41,732 nt of DNA. Source: Opitutales bacterium. Its GTDB lineage: Bacteria; Verrucomicrobiota; Verrucomicrobiia; Opitutales; JABSRG01. Below, one piece after another: positions 26,061-35,087 of this stretch (the first letter of the stretch is position 1; each line of letters starts with the position of its first letter). Under the pieces are notes generated by a model that ran no database searches, was not told where the DNA came from, and saw only the letters and a list, made by a program, of their open reading frames with translations. The position numbers were made by a program, and so were the translations under genes. Where the stretch lies: positions 1-41,732 of the forward strand of contig JANQKZ010000002.1 in assembly GCA_028280845.1 (NCBI GenBank). The letters are read 5' to 3'.

Positions 26061-26210
26061 TCACAGAGATTCTCCTGGAGGACGCAAATACGGCTCAAGA
26101 CTGGGCCGCCGAACTCGATTCCTTTTCTGGGTCCAGCCGTACAGCCCCAAGACAAGGCAGATGAAAACAAGAGAATACAGACACAGACCAACAATCCACC
26201 AAACGCTCAT
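26061..26210 (-). pseudogene. N-terminal fragment of NERD paralogue 2, cut by in-frame TGA
   Basis: Reading from ATG 26210 gives 49 residues: one membrane helix (WWIVGLCLYSLVFICLVLGL), a basic stretch, then LEPYLRPPGESL and TGA (26063-26061). Paralogue 1 has MQPHLRPPGESIRHEIRRLE at the matching place. The stop codon aligns with the arginine after GESI, so a CGA-to-TGA transition explains it. The frame continues past the stop (CTG AAG ATG) into the 249-residue NERD gene with no shift. The 289 bp from 26211 to 26499, before hsdR, are AT-rich and contain no supportable gene. Confidence 0.75.
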
Positions 26211-26499
26211 TTCTCCAAAGTATCAGACCCCCATCGCTCCCAAACAAGCATGAAATACCCACTCCGCTTTCATCCTTGCTCCCTCATTATCATACAGATA
26301 AAGAATTCTCTGAATTCCGTATCAGGAGGATGCATCAATTCTTAATACAGTTAGGGATTTCTGAGATATTGGAAGGAAGAGCCATGCCTACCACTAGTCT
26401 AGATTACCCATTGAGACATCAGGTTAAGTCCTGCTTGATCCGGATTGTATTATTCTCGATTGATATCCAAATCAGTCCGATTTTAGGAAAAGACTTTGG

Positions 26500-29400
26500 A
26501 TGAATACATCAAAACTCAAATATAACCAACAATCGGAACAAGAACCGACTGCTGTCAGTGAAGAAACCATCGAAAATAATTTCATCCAAAAACTGGTTAG
26601 CCTGAAATACACCTATCGTCCCGACATCCGGGACCGTAAGGCACTCGAGACCAATTTCCGCCAAAAGTTTCAAACCCTAAACGCGGTTAACCTCTCCGAC
26701 AGTGAGTTCACCCGTCTGCTCGAGCAAATCGTCGTACCCGACGTCTTCAAATCCGCTCAAACGCTCCGCCAGATCAACGCCTTCGAGCGTGACGATGGCA
26801 CTCCCCTCAACTACACCTTGGTCAATCTCAAGCACTGGTGCAAAAACACTTTTGAGGTAATCAACCAACTGCGTATCAATACCCGCAGCAGCTTCCATCG
26901 CTACGACGTCATCCTCCTGATCAACGGCATCCCCTGCGTGCAGATCGAGCTCAAGACCCTCGACATCAGCCCACGCCGCGCCATGCAGCAGATCGTCGAA
27001 TATAAGCAGGACCCCGGCAACGGCTATACCAACACGCTGCTCGCCTTCATGCAGTTGTTCATCGTCAGCAACCAGACACGCACCTACTACTTCGCAAACA
27101 ACAACGACCGCCACTTCGCCTTCGACGCCAAGGAGCTCTTCCTTCCCGTCTACGAATACGCTGACCGCGACAACAAGAAGATCGCCCACCTCGACCGCTT
27201 CGCCGAGCAATTCCTCCCCAAGTGCACCCTCGGCTACATGATCAGCCGTTACATGGTGCTCGTCGCCAGCGAGCAAAAGCTACTCATGATGCGCCCCTAC
27301 CAGATCTACGCGGTCAAAGACATCGTCGATTGCATCCACCAACACGCTGGCAACGGCTACATCTGGCACACCACCGGTTCCGGCAAGACCCTCACCTCCT
27401 TCAAAGCCTCCACCCTCCTCAAGGACAACCCCGATATCGACAAGTGCCTCTTTGTCGTCGACCGCAAGGACCTCGACCGCCACACCCGCGAAGAGTTCAA
27501 CAAATTTCAGGAAAACTGCGTCGAGGAGAACACCAACACCCACGCCCTCGTCCACCGACTCCTGTCCGACGACTACGCCGACAAGGTCATCGTCACCACC
27601 ATTCAGAAACTCGGCCTCGCCCTCGACGAGACCAGTAAGCGCAACCTACAAAAGAAGAAGCAGAACCGGGAAACCTACAAGGAGCGTCTCGCCCCCCTAC
27701 GCGACAAGCGAATCGCCATCATCTTCGATGAGTGCCACCGCTCACAGTTCGGCGAGAACCACAAGGCGATCAAAGACTTCTTCCCCAACTCGCAGCTCTT
27801 CGGCTTTACCGGCACCCCCATCTTTGAAGACAACGCCACCGTCAAACAAATTGACGGCACCGAAGCCAGCTACAAGACAACCGAAGACATCTTTCAGCAG
27901 GAGCTTCACAAATACACCATCACCCACGCCATTGAAGATAAGAACGTCCTCAAGTTTCACGTCGATTACTTCAAGCCGGAGGTCGAAGAGGGAAAACCCG
28001 CACCCAGGCCCGGCGAGCCCATCGCCAAGCGCGCCGTGATCGAGGCCATCCTTGAGCGCCACGACCAGACAACCGCTGGGCGCAAGTTCAATGCCTTCCT
28101 CGCCACCGCATCGATCAACGACGCCATCGCCTACCACCAGCTCTTCGCCGAAGTGCAACGCGAGAAGCTGGAAGCCGACCCCGACTACCAGCCCCTCCAT
28201 ATAGCCTGCGTCTTCTCCCCACCCGCCGACGGCAATGCCGACGTCCGACAGCTGCAGGAAGACCTTCCCCAGGAACAAGCTGACAACGCCGTCGAGCCCA
28301 ACAAAAAGAAACAGGCCCTCAAAACCATCCTCCGCGACTACAACGAGCGCTACGGCACCAACCACAGCCTTAGCGAGTTCGACACCTACTACCAGGACGT
28401 CCAGGACCGGATCAAAGCCCAGAAATTCCCGCTCGCCGACCTGCGTAAGGCGCACCCAAAAGCGAAGGCCCACAAGATCGATATCACCATCGTTGTTGAC
28501 ATGCTGCTTACCGGCTTCGACTCCAAGTATCTCAATACCCTCTACGTCGATAAGAAGCTAAAATACCACGGACTCATCCAAGCCTTCTCCCGCACCAACC
28601 GGGTTCTGAATGGAACCAAGCCCCACGGCCACATTCTCGACTTCCGCCAGCAGCAAAGCGCCGTCGACGAAGCCATCAAACTCTTCTCCGGCGAAAACGA
28701 AGAAACCGCCAAGGAAATATGGCTGGTCGATCCCGCCAACGATGTGATCGATCAACTCGCCGATGCCATGCAGCAGCTCAAAAGCTTCATGTCCGCTCAA
28801 GACCTCGACTGCGCCCCCGAAGAAGTCGCTAATCTCCGGGGCGACATCGCCCGCGTCGGCTTCTGCAAACATTTCAAGGAAGTGCAGCGCCTCAAGACCC
28901 AGCTCGACCAATACACCAGCCTCGAGCCCGAGCAAAAATCCGCCATCGAAGACCTGCTCCCCCACAACACCCACCGTGCCTTCAAAGGCGCCTACATCGA
29001 CACCGCCCGCCAGCTCAAGCAACAGCGCGAGACTGCGTTACACATGGATGTGCCGCCCGAGGTCGGTCAGCTCGATCTCGAACTCGTCCTCTTCGCCTCC
29101 GCCGTCATCGATTACGACTACATCATGACCCTCCTGGCCAAGAGCGACCACAAGACACCTGGCAAGCAAGCCATGACCCGCGAGCAGCTCATCACCTTCA
29201 TCGGTGCCGATGCCAACTTCGCCGAAGACCGCGACCTCCTCACCGCCTACATCAACCAGCTCGACCTCGGCCAAGGCCGCACCAAGGAACAACTCATCGA
29301 AGGCTTTGAAGCCTTCAAATCCAAGTCCGCTCAACAAGAGATCGACCGGCTAGCGAAAGCGCACGGCCTTGCGCCCGAAACACTCAGTGCCTTCGTCGCA

Positions 29401-29580
29401 GAAATCCTCCACCGTCACGTCTTCGACGGCGAACGCCTCACCGACCTGATGGCACCTCTCGAACTCGGCTGGAAAGCCCGCAGTCAAGCCGAACGCGCAT
29501 TGATGCACGAGCTAGTACCACTCCTAAAACAGCGCACTCAAGGTCAGGAGATCTCTGGACTATCCGCATACGATAGATAA
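26500..29580 (+). CDS. hsdR: Type I restriction enzyme, R (motor/endonuclease) subunit
   Basis: 1026 residues, full length. The N-terminal PD-(D/E)xK nuclease is seen as RYDVILLINGIPCVQIELKT (residues about 134-153: D then E-L-K). The SF2 translocase follows with Walker A IWHTTGSGKTLTSF (about residue 290), the DEAD-type box IIFDECHRSQFG (about 410), FGFTGTPIF, and the later motif VDMLLTGFDSKYLNTLYVDK with AFSRTNRV. The C-terminal helical region (for HsdM binding) ends at RTQGQEISGL. hsdS starts 5 bp later. An AGGA stretch 12 bp upstream may serve as ribosome binding site. The gene order (R first, M last) is unusual. Confidence 0.97.
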   Translation: MNTSKLKYNQQSEQEPTAVSEETIENNFIQKLVSLKYTYRPDIRDRKALETNFRQKFQTLNAVNLSDSEFTRLLEQIVVPDVFKSAQTLRQINAFERDDGTPLNYTLVNLKHWCKNTFEVINQLRINTRSSFHRYDVILLINGIPCVQIELKTLDISPRRAMQQIVEYKQDPGNGYTNTLLAFMQLFIVSNQTRTYYFANNNDRHFAFDAKELFLPVYEYADRDNKKIAHLDRFAEQFLPKCTLGYMISRYMVLVASEQKLLMMRPYQIYAVKDIVDCIHQHAGNGYIWHTTGSGKTLTSFKASTLLKDNPDIDKCLFVVDRKDLDRHTREEFNKFQENCVEENTNTHALVHRLLSDDYADKVIVTTIQKLGLALDETSKRNLQKKKQNRETYKERLAPLRDKRIAIIFDECHRSQFGENHKAIKDFFPNSQLFGFTGTPIFEDNATVKQIDGTEASYKTTEDIFQQELHKYTITHAIEDKNVLKFHVDYFKPEVEEGKPAPRPGEPIAKRAVIEAILERHDQTTAGRKFNAFLATASINDAIAYHQLFAEVQREKLEADPDYQPLHIACVFSPPADGNADVRQLQEDLPQEQADNAVEPNKKKQALKTILRDYNERYGTNHSLSEFDTYYQDVQDRIKAQKFPLADLRKAHPKAKAHKIDITIVVDMLLTGFDSKYLNTLYVDKKLKYHGLIQAFSRTNRVLNGTKPHGHILDFRQQQSAVDEAIKLFSGENEETAKEIWLVDPANDVIDQLADAMQQLKSFMSAQDLDCAPEEVANLRGDIARVGFCKHFKEVQRLKTQLDQYTSLEPEQKSAIEDLLPHNTHRAFKGAYIDTARQLKQQRETALHMDVPPEVGQLDLELVLFASAVIDYDYIMTLLAKSDHKTPGKQAMTREQLITFIGADANFAEDRDLLTAYINQLDLGQGRTKEQLIEGFEAFKSKSAQQEIDRLAKAHGLAPETLSAFVAEILHRHVFDGERLTDLMAPLELGWKARSQAERALMHELVPLLKQRTQGQEISGLSAYDR

Positions 29581-29585
29581 TTTCG

Positions 29586-30869
29586 ATGACACAAAATATT
29601 CTCATTCCTGAAATCCGTTTTCCAGAGTTTGCCAAAGATGGCGAGTGGAACGAATGGACTTTAGCTGACAAGGCATCGATAACTAAAGGCAAAGGAATTT
29701 CAAAAGCTGAAATTGTACCCGACGGCAAGCTAGAGTGCATACGCTACGGAGAACTCTACACAGATTATTCTGAAATAATAAGGAGAGTAAACTCCCGGAC
29801 AAATACACCTGCTACGGAGCTAGTCCTAAGCAAGAAAGGTGATGTAATTATTCCCGCCTCTGGAGAAACGAAAATTGATATTGCGACTGCTTCATGCGTC
29901 ACCTCAGCAGGTGTCGCCCTAGGTGGGGACTTGAATATCATAAGGTGCGATGTAGATGGCTCATTCCTAAGTTACTACCTCAATGGTCCCAAGAAAATAG
30001 ACATCGCTGGGCGCGCCCAAGGTGTCTCGGTAATGCACTTATACCCGAATCAACTTGGGAAGCTCCAGCTAGCTACTCCAAGTAAAGCCGAACAACAAAA
30101 AATCGCCGACTGCCTCGGCTCCTTGGATAATCTAATTGCCACGCACAACCGCAAGCTCGCCGCTCTCCAAGACCACAAAAAAGGCCTCCTCCAGCAACTC
30201 TTCCCCGCTGAAGGCGAAACAACCCCCAAGCTCCGCTTCCCGGAGTTTAAGAATACGGGTGAATGGAAGGAAGTTCAGCTTGGTAGAAAAATTGATATCA
30301 AGGGACGAATTGGCTACAGGGGTTATACTGTTAATGACATAGTTAATAAGGGTGAAGGTGCGATTTCATTGAGTCCTTCCAATATAAGCGATTCAGGAGC
30401 ATTATCCTTCGATAAGTCTACATTCATAACGTGGGATAAATATAGGGAATCACCTGAAATCATTCTCGAACCAGGACAGACCTTACTTGTCAAAACGGGG
30501 TCTACTTTTGGCAAAACAGCTTTCATCAAAAGTCTGCCCCAAGAGGCTACAATCAACCCGCAGATTGTCATACTGAAACCTAAGGACATAGATCCATATT
30601 TCCTTTATCTCCTAATGGCTGGAAATATCATTCAGGCAAAAATTAATGCGGCTGTTGTTGGAGGCGCGATCCCCACACTATCCCAAGAAGTAGTATCTAA
30701 ATTTAAGATACGCATACCTCCCACTACCGAGCAGAAGCGCATCGCAGAGTGCTTAAGCGAGATTGATATGCTCGTTTCATCACAGGCTGAAAAGATTTCC
30801 GGGCTAAAAGAGCACAAGAAAGGCCTGATGCAGCAGCTCTTCCCGAACCCTGACTTAAAGAAGCCATGA
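29586..30869 (+). CDS. hsdS: Type I restriction enzyme, S (specificity) subunit
   Basis: 427 residues with two target-recognition domains (about 10-165 and 215-375), each followed by a near-identical conserved helix: EQQKIADCLGSLDNLIATHN...ALQDHKKGLLQQLFP in the centre and EQKRIAECLSEIDMLVSSQA...GLKEHKKGLMQQLFPN at the end. This internal symmetry is the type I HsdS signature and sets the spacing of the bipartite target. The recognition domains are visibly more AT-rich than hsdR and hsdM, as expected for exchangeable segments. The stop overlaps the next gene by 4 bp (ATGA). The recognised sequence cannot be read from this. Confidence 0.95.
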   Translation: MTQNILIPEIRFPEFAKDGEWNEWTLADKASITKGKGISKAEIVPDGKLECIRYGELYTDYSEIIRRVNSRTNTPATELVLSKKGDVIIPASGETKIDIATASCVTSAGVALGGDLNIIRCDVDGSFLSYYLNGPKKIDIAGRAQGVSVMHLYPNQLGKLQLATPSKAEQQKIADCLGSLDNLIATHNRKLAALQDHKKGLLQQLFPAEGETTPKLRFPEFKNTGEWKEVQLGRKIDIKGRIGYRGYTVNDIVNKGEGAISLSPSNISDSGALSFDKSTFITWDKYRESPEIILEPGQTLLVKTGSTFGKTAFIKSLPQEATINPQIVILKPKDIDPYFLYLLMAGNIIQAKINAAVVGGAIPTLSQEVVSKFKIRIPPTTEQKRIAECLSEIDMLVSSQAEKISGLKEHKKGLMQQLFPNPDLKKP

Positions 30870-32029
30870 GTGAGACCTTTCCAACGCTCGACGCGGTTGC
30901 AACCGATCTTCGCAAAACACTTGAAGCAAAGAAATGTGTCTTACTCTACGCGCACAACGGCACCGGAAAGACACGCCTCTCAACCGCCTTCAAAGACCTA
31001 GGCAAAAGACTTGTGCCAAGCCCGCTGACAACCATTGCAGGTGAGCCTTTGGAAACTCTGGAAGGCGAGCAGATCGAGGTGGATGTTATGCAAGGAGACA
31101 CCCTCTACTTCAACGCATACACCGAAGACCTGTTTACTTGGGAGAACGATCTAGAGAATGACAGTGAGCGTTATCTAAAACTCAATACCGATTCATCCTT
31201 CTTCAGAGGCCTTGAGTCGATGGAGATGGATAATCGTGTTCGACCCATCCTAAACCCATTCGCAGACTACGATTTCAAGATCGATACCAACAAGTGGGTC
31301 GTCCGCTTCTCACGTGGATTCTATGATGGAGAAAATCGCTGGACCGAAGAAAACATCAAGATTTCACGCGGCGAAGAACGCATCTTCACCTGGTGTTTCT
31401 TCCTCGCGATTGCCAATCTCGCTCTGGATGAAAGCGAAGCCTACGACTGGGTGAAGTATATCTACATCGATGATCCCATCACCTCACTGGACGAGCAAAA
31501 CGCAATCACCGTCGCCAGCAATCTAGCCAAGATGCTGAAGACGTATGAAGGCGAATGTCGCTTCATCGTTTCCACTCACCACAACCTTTTCTTCAATGTG
31601 CTCTTCAACGAACTCGGCCGAGCAGAGAAAGTCTGCCTGAGCCACAATCGTGAAGACCAGAGTTACCGACTTGAAAAGACCGGAGAGAACGCCGTCTTCG
31701 GGCACATCCATGAGCTCGTTGAGCTCAAGCGACTCGCAGACGAGGGCCAACTCCAAGGCCACCACTTCAATCGCCTACGCTCTGTGCTAGAGCGAACAGC
31801 TGTCTTTCACGGCTATACCAATTTTTCCGTCTGCCTCCGCCCTCGCGAGGACGATCATCCAGAGACAACAATGGCGAGAATCATCAACATCCTCAGCCAC
31901 GGCAGCTACGATCTATACGCCCCTCGCCCACTGCAGCCCGACAACCAGAATCACTTCAAACGCGTTCTAGAAGACGTCCTGAGCTATTACCCATTCAACC
32001 CACAACTCTTCACCGCAGCTGATGCCTGA
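30866..32029 (+). CDS. PrrC-like anticodon nuclease candidate (ABC ATPase + HEPN ribonuclease)
   Basis: 387 residues, overlapping hsdS by 4 bp. ABC/SMC-type ATPase motifs: Walker A AHNGTGKTR (residues 29-37), signature ISRGEER (167-172), Walker B and D-loop YIYIDDPITSLDE (198-210), and switch histidine VSTHHN (235-240). No long coiled coil or zinc hook lies between them, so it is not RloC. The C-terminal domain holds R305-x3-E309 (RSVLE) and ARIINILSHG with R338-x6-H345, a HEPN ribonuclease motif. The R...E...H spacing (4 and 36) is close to the catalytic triad reported for E. coli PrrC (R320, E324, H356; 396 residues), which is also encoded inside a type I R-M locus. Inferred role: dormant tRNA anticodon nuclease held by the R-M complex and released when restriction is inhibited. 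tRNA specificity is unknown. Confidence 0.7.
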   Translation: MSETFPTLDAVATDLRKTLEAKKCVLLYAHNGTGKTRLSTAFKDLGKRLVPSPLTTIAGEPLETLEGEQIEVDVMQGDTLYFNAYTEDLFTWENDLENDSERYLKLNTDSSFFRGLESMEMDNRVRPILNPFADYDFKIDTNKWVVRFSRGFYDGENRWTEENIKISRGEERIFTWCFFLAIANLALDESEAYDWVKYIYIDDPITSLDEQNAITVASNLAKMLKTYEGECRFIVSTHHNLFFNVLFNELGRAEKVCLSHNREDQSYRLEKTGENAVFGHIHELVELKRLADEGQLQGHHFNRLRSVLERTAVFHGYTNFSVCLRPREDDHPETTMARIINILSHGSYDLYAPRPLQPDNQNHFKRVLEDVLSYYPFNPQLFTAADA

Positions 32030-32205
32030 TGCTCGTACTCTACACAACCGAAGACGGCAAAAGTCAGATCCAACTGCATGCCGGAAGCAGTTATCAAGGA
32101 TTACTTGACAACTGTCCTCTTGGCAAACGCTCAACTACCGAGGAATCCTCGGTAGTTCGACTTTTAATAACTTCTCGCTCAATTTCACCACATGCCACCT
32201 GTTAA
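32029..32205 (+). pseudogene. Possible RhuM-family remnant
   Basis: A 58-codon frame starts at an ATG that shares its A with the preceding stop (TGATG) and ends 14 bp inside fic. The first residues, VLYTTEDGKSQIQLHA, resemble the N-terminus of RhuM-family proteins, which are common accessories of type I R-M loci, and STTEESSVVR recalls a later segment, with the middle missing. It may be a scar of a deleted RhuM gene, or simply a short coupling peptide. The family assignment is from memory of the pattern, so confidence is low. Confidence 0.35.
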
Positions 32206-33319
32206 ATACCATCACGGAAAATTCCCGCCTCCCAGTAGCGAAATCGATTGGGAGCAGTTAGTGCCCTTGATCGGCCCCGCCACCATGGCACTGGGCGAGT
32301 TTAAGGGGCTACTGGATGCGATTCCGAACCCCATGGTTTTGCTTTCGCCACTGTCCGCCCAAGAAGCGGTGCTTTCCAGCAAGATCGAAGGAACGCAGGC
32401 GACATTGGGTGAAGTGCTCGAATATGAGGCCGGTGGCGACGCACCGCAGTCCGCCGAACGACTGCACGACATTCAAGAAGTGCTGAACTATCGGCAGGCC
32501 ATCAATCAGGCCACCCAGCGCATGAGTGAACTCCCGCTTTGCGGACGCCTGCTCAAAGAAGCGCATGCGATCTTGATGTCCAGTGTCCGCGGAAAAGATA
32601 AAGATGCCGGCAACTACAAGAAGACGCCCAATGCCATCGGTGCTCCCGGCTGCACGCTAGAAACTGCTAAATTCATCCCCATCGAACCAGAAGCCCTCGA
32701 CGAGGGCATGACCCGTTGGGAAAACTACATGCACAGCGAACAGCCCAACATTTTGGTGCAGCTCGGTATCGTGCACGCTGAGTTTGAATCGCTCCACCCC
32801 TTCCTTGATGGAAATGGCCGCCTAGGGCGCATGATTCTGCCGCTCTTTCTCTACGAGCGGAAAATGCTCAGCTACCCCGCGTTTTACCTGAGCGAATATC
32901 TGGAAGCCCATAAAGACGAATACACCGAGCGCCTACTTGCTGTCTCCCGTGATAACGATTGGACCGGCTGGTCGGTATTCTTCCTCAATGCACTCGAAAC
33001 CCAGGCTCGGGAGAACACCCGCAAAGCCCGGGCTATCATGCAGCTCTATGAGCAGCGTAAAGCCTGGATTCAGGAGAAAGCGCACTCTCAATATGGTGTC
33101 GCGATCATGGACTTCCTCTTTAGCCAGCCGATCTTCAAGGCAACCGACCTGGGAGCGCCTCAAGGTGTGCCAGCGCCAACGAGAAAACGCATCATTCGCG
33201 AAATCCGCGAGGACCTTCTCTTTGAATTACGACCTGCATCCGGCTCCAGACCAGCCATTTACGCCTATCAGGAGCTCTTAAACATCGCGGAGGGAAAGGA
33301 CATATTTAGCGGATCATGA
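32192..33319 (+). CDS. Fic family protein (AMPylase) with N-terminal inhibitory helix and winged-helix C-terminus
   Basis: 375 residues. The Fic core motif HPFLDGNGRLGR (residues 202-213) is complete, with catalytic H202, the metal-site D206 and the ATP-binding GNGR-x2-R. The inhibitory motif SSKIEGT (residues 62-68, S/T-x3-E-G) lies upstream, marking a class II Fic enzyme that is self-inhibited until E66 moves. The Fic_N domain begins KYHHGKFPPP...DWEQL. The last about 90 residues look like a winged helix (GVAIMDFLFSQPIFKATDLG, APTRKRIIREIREDLL), suggesting DNA binding. Its place inside the R-M operon suggests a regulator or toxin guarding the system; the AMPylation target is unknown. An operator-like repeat lies just downstream. 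Confidence 0.9.
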   Translation: MPPVKYHHGKFPPPSSEIDWEQLVPLIGPATMALGEFKGLLDAIPNPMVLLSPLSAQEAVLSSKIEGTQATLGEVLEYEAGGDAPQSAERLHDIQEVLNYRQAINQATQRMSELPLCGRLLKEAHAILMSSVRGKDKDAGNYKKTPNAIGAPGCTLETAKFIPIEPEALDEGMTRWENYMHSEQPNILVQLGIVHAEFESLHPFLDGNGRLGRMILPLFLYERKMLSYPAFYLSEYLEAHKDEYTERLLAVSRDNDWTGWSVFFLNALETQARENTRKARAIMQLYEQRKAWIQEKAHSQYGVAIMDFLFSQPIFKATDLGAPQGVPAPTRKRIIREIREDLLFELRPASGSRPAIYAYQELLNIAEGKDIFSGS

Positions 33320-33335
33320 AATAACTACTAATTTA

Positions 33336-33400
33336 TTTGTGGATCATATTTTTCATTTCGTGATCCACAAAAGGATTTGTCGCTCATAGATGATCCACAA
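33336..33400. promoter_or_regulatory. Operator-like inverted and direct repeats before hsdM
   Basis: TTTGTGGATCA (33336-33346) and TGATCCACAAA (33361-33371) form a perfect 11-bp inverted repeat with a 14-bp loop. TGATCCACAA recurs at 33391-33400, exactly 30 bp after the second arm (three helical turns). The 121-bp gap is the only sizeable break inside the island and separates the hsdR-S-prrC-fic unit from hsdM. Binding by the Fic winged helix is a reasonable guess, not shown. Confidence 0.65.
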
Positions 33401-33440
33401 CATACCGTCTCTTTTGGCTTCAAATTATTCACTTCTTTAG

Positions 33441-35057
33441 ATGACTCAACAAGACCAAGCCCAACTCGGCAAAACGCTCTGGAATATCGCAGATCAACTG
33501 CGCGGCGCGATGAGCGCGGACGACTTCCGCGACTACATGCTCTCCTTCCTCTTCCTGCGCTATCTCTCCGACAATTACGTCGAAGCGGCGCGAAAGGAAC
33601 TGGGCCGTGATTATCCGGAAGCTCAAGAAGACGATGCACGCATTCCACTTCAAATCTGGTATGATGCCAATACCGAAGACGTCACGGAGTTTGAAAACCA
33701 GATGCGCCTCAAGGTGCACTATGTGATCAAGCCTGACTACCTCTGGAGTAATATTGCCGAGCTGGCACGGACACAGAGTGATGAGCTCTTAAGCACCCTA
33801 CAAAAAGGCTTCAAATACATCGAGAACGAGTCCTTCCGCAGCACCTTTGGTGGTCTCTTCTCCGAAATTAATCTCAGCTCCGAGAAGCTCGGTAAGGACT
33901 ACACGCCCCGCAACAAGAAGCTGATCAAGATTATTTCGGAAATCGCCAAGGGACTGGATGCCTTCTCGGCCGATAAAGACACCCTGGGTGACGCTTACGA
34001 ATACCTCATCGGGCAGTTTGCCGCCGGCTCGGGCAAGAAAGCGGGCGAGTTCTACACCCCGCAGCAAATCTCCAACATCCTCTCCGCCATCGTCACCCTC
34101 GACAGTCAAGAGCCCAAGGAAGGCAAACGCGACAAGCTCGAGCGCGTGCTCGACTTCACCTGTGGTTCGGGATCACTGCTGCTCAACATTAAGCGCCAGA
34201 TCGAGCTATCTGGCGGCACCATCGGTAAAATCTTCGGGCAGGAAAAGAACATCACCACCTACAACCTCGCCCGCATGAATATGCTCCTCCACGGAGTCAA
34301 AGATGCCGAGTTCGAGATCTACCACGGCGATACCCTCGAAAACGAGTGGGACCGCTTCCGCGAAGAAAACCCGGCCAAGAAACCCGCTTTCGATGCCGTC
34401 GTCGCTAACCCGCCCTTCAGCCTCCGCTGGAGCCCCGGCCAAGAAACGGCCAAGGATGTCCGCTTCAAGAACCACGGCGTCGCCCCCAAATCCGCGGCCG
34501 ACTTCGCCTTCCTCCTCCATGGCTTCCACTACCTCAAAGAAGACGGCGTCATGGCAATCATCCTCCCCCACGGCGTGCTCTTCCGCGGCGGCGTCGAGGC
34601 TAAGATTCGTAAGAAGCTGCTCGACGATGGTCATATCGACACCGTCATTGGCCTGCCTGCCAACCTCTTCTACTCCACCGGCATACCCGTCTGCATCCTC
34701 GTCCTCAAAAAGTGCAAGAAACCCGATGATGTCCTCTTCATCAACGCCAGCGAGCAATACGTCAAAGGCAAGCGGCAGAATGTCCTCACCACTGACCACA
34801 TCAATAAGGTCTTGGAAACTTATAAAAACAGGAAGGAAGAAGAACGATTCTCGCGTAGAGTCAAGATGTCAGAAATCGCTGATGAACATGATTACAACTT
34901 GAATATCACCCGTTATGTTAGCACGGCTGAACCTGAGCCCATCATTGACCTAGCAAAAACACACACTGCAATGCTAAAGGCTGATAAGGACATCCTCAAA
35001 TGGACTGAGAAGCATAATGAATACCTTAAAGAGCTCGGTCTTCCCCCATTGCCATAA
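33441..35057 (+). CDS. hsdM: Type I restriction enzyme, M (adenine-N6 methyltransferase) subunit
   Basis: 538 residues. The N-terminal HsdM helical domain is evident (LGKTLWNIADQLRGAMSADD, YMLSFLFLRYLSDNY). The methyltransferase core has the SAM loop VLDFTCGSGSLLLNI and the catalytic motif IV ANPPFS (N323), followed by HGFHYLKEDGVMAIILPHGV. It forms the M2S methylase with HsdS and protects host DNA. Unlike common hsdR-hsdM-hsdS or hsdM-hsdS-hsdR orders, this gene is last and has its own upstream regulatory region. The HEPN-type gene follows after 30 bp. Confidence 0.97.
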   Translation: MTQQDQAQLGKTLWNIADQLRGAMSADDFRDYMLSFLFLRYLSDNYVEAARKELGRDYPEAQEDDARIPLQIWYDANTEDVTEFENQMRLKVHYVIKPDYLWSNIAELARTQSDELLSTLQKGFKYIENESFRSTFGGLFSEINLSSEKLGKDYTPRNKKLIKIISEIAKGLDAFSADKDTLGDAYEYLIGQFAAGSGKKAGEFYTPQQISNILSAIVTLDSQEPKEGKRDKLERVLDFTCGSGSLLLNIKRQIELSGGTIGKIFGQEKNITTYNLARMNMLLHGVKDAEFEIYHGDTLENEWDRFREENPAKKPAFDAVVANPPFSLRWSPGQETAKDVRFKNHGVAPKSAADFAFLLHGFHYLKEDGVMAIILPHGVLFRGGVEAKIRKKLLDDGHIDTVIGLPANLFYSTGIPVCILVLKKCKKPDDVLFINASEQYVKGKRQNVLTTDHINKVLETYKNRKEEERFSRRVKMSEIADEHDYNLNITRYVSTAEPEPIIDLAKTHTAMLKADKDILKWTEKHNEYLKELGLPPLP

Positions 35058-35087
35058 CTATTTTATCCATTTTGAACTAAGAATCCT

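Noticed and set aside
26061-26063. TGA in NERD paralogue 2 as selenocysteine
   Set aside because: The paralogue has arginine there, no redox motif is present, and no SECIS-like hairpin was seen; a nonsense mutation is simpler.
26276-26503. 75-codon plus-strand frame just before hsdR
   Set aside because: No family resemblance, AT-rich random-looking composition, and it ends inside the hsdR start.
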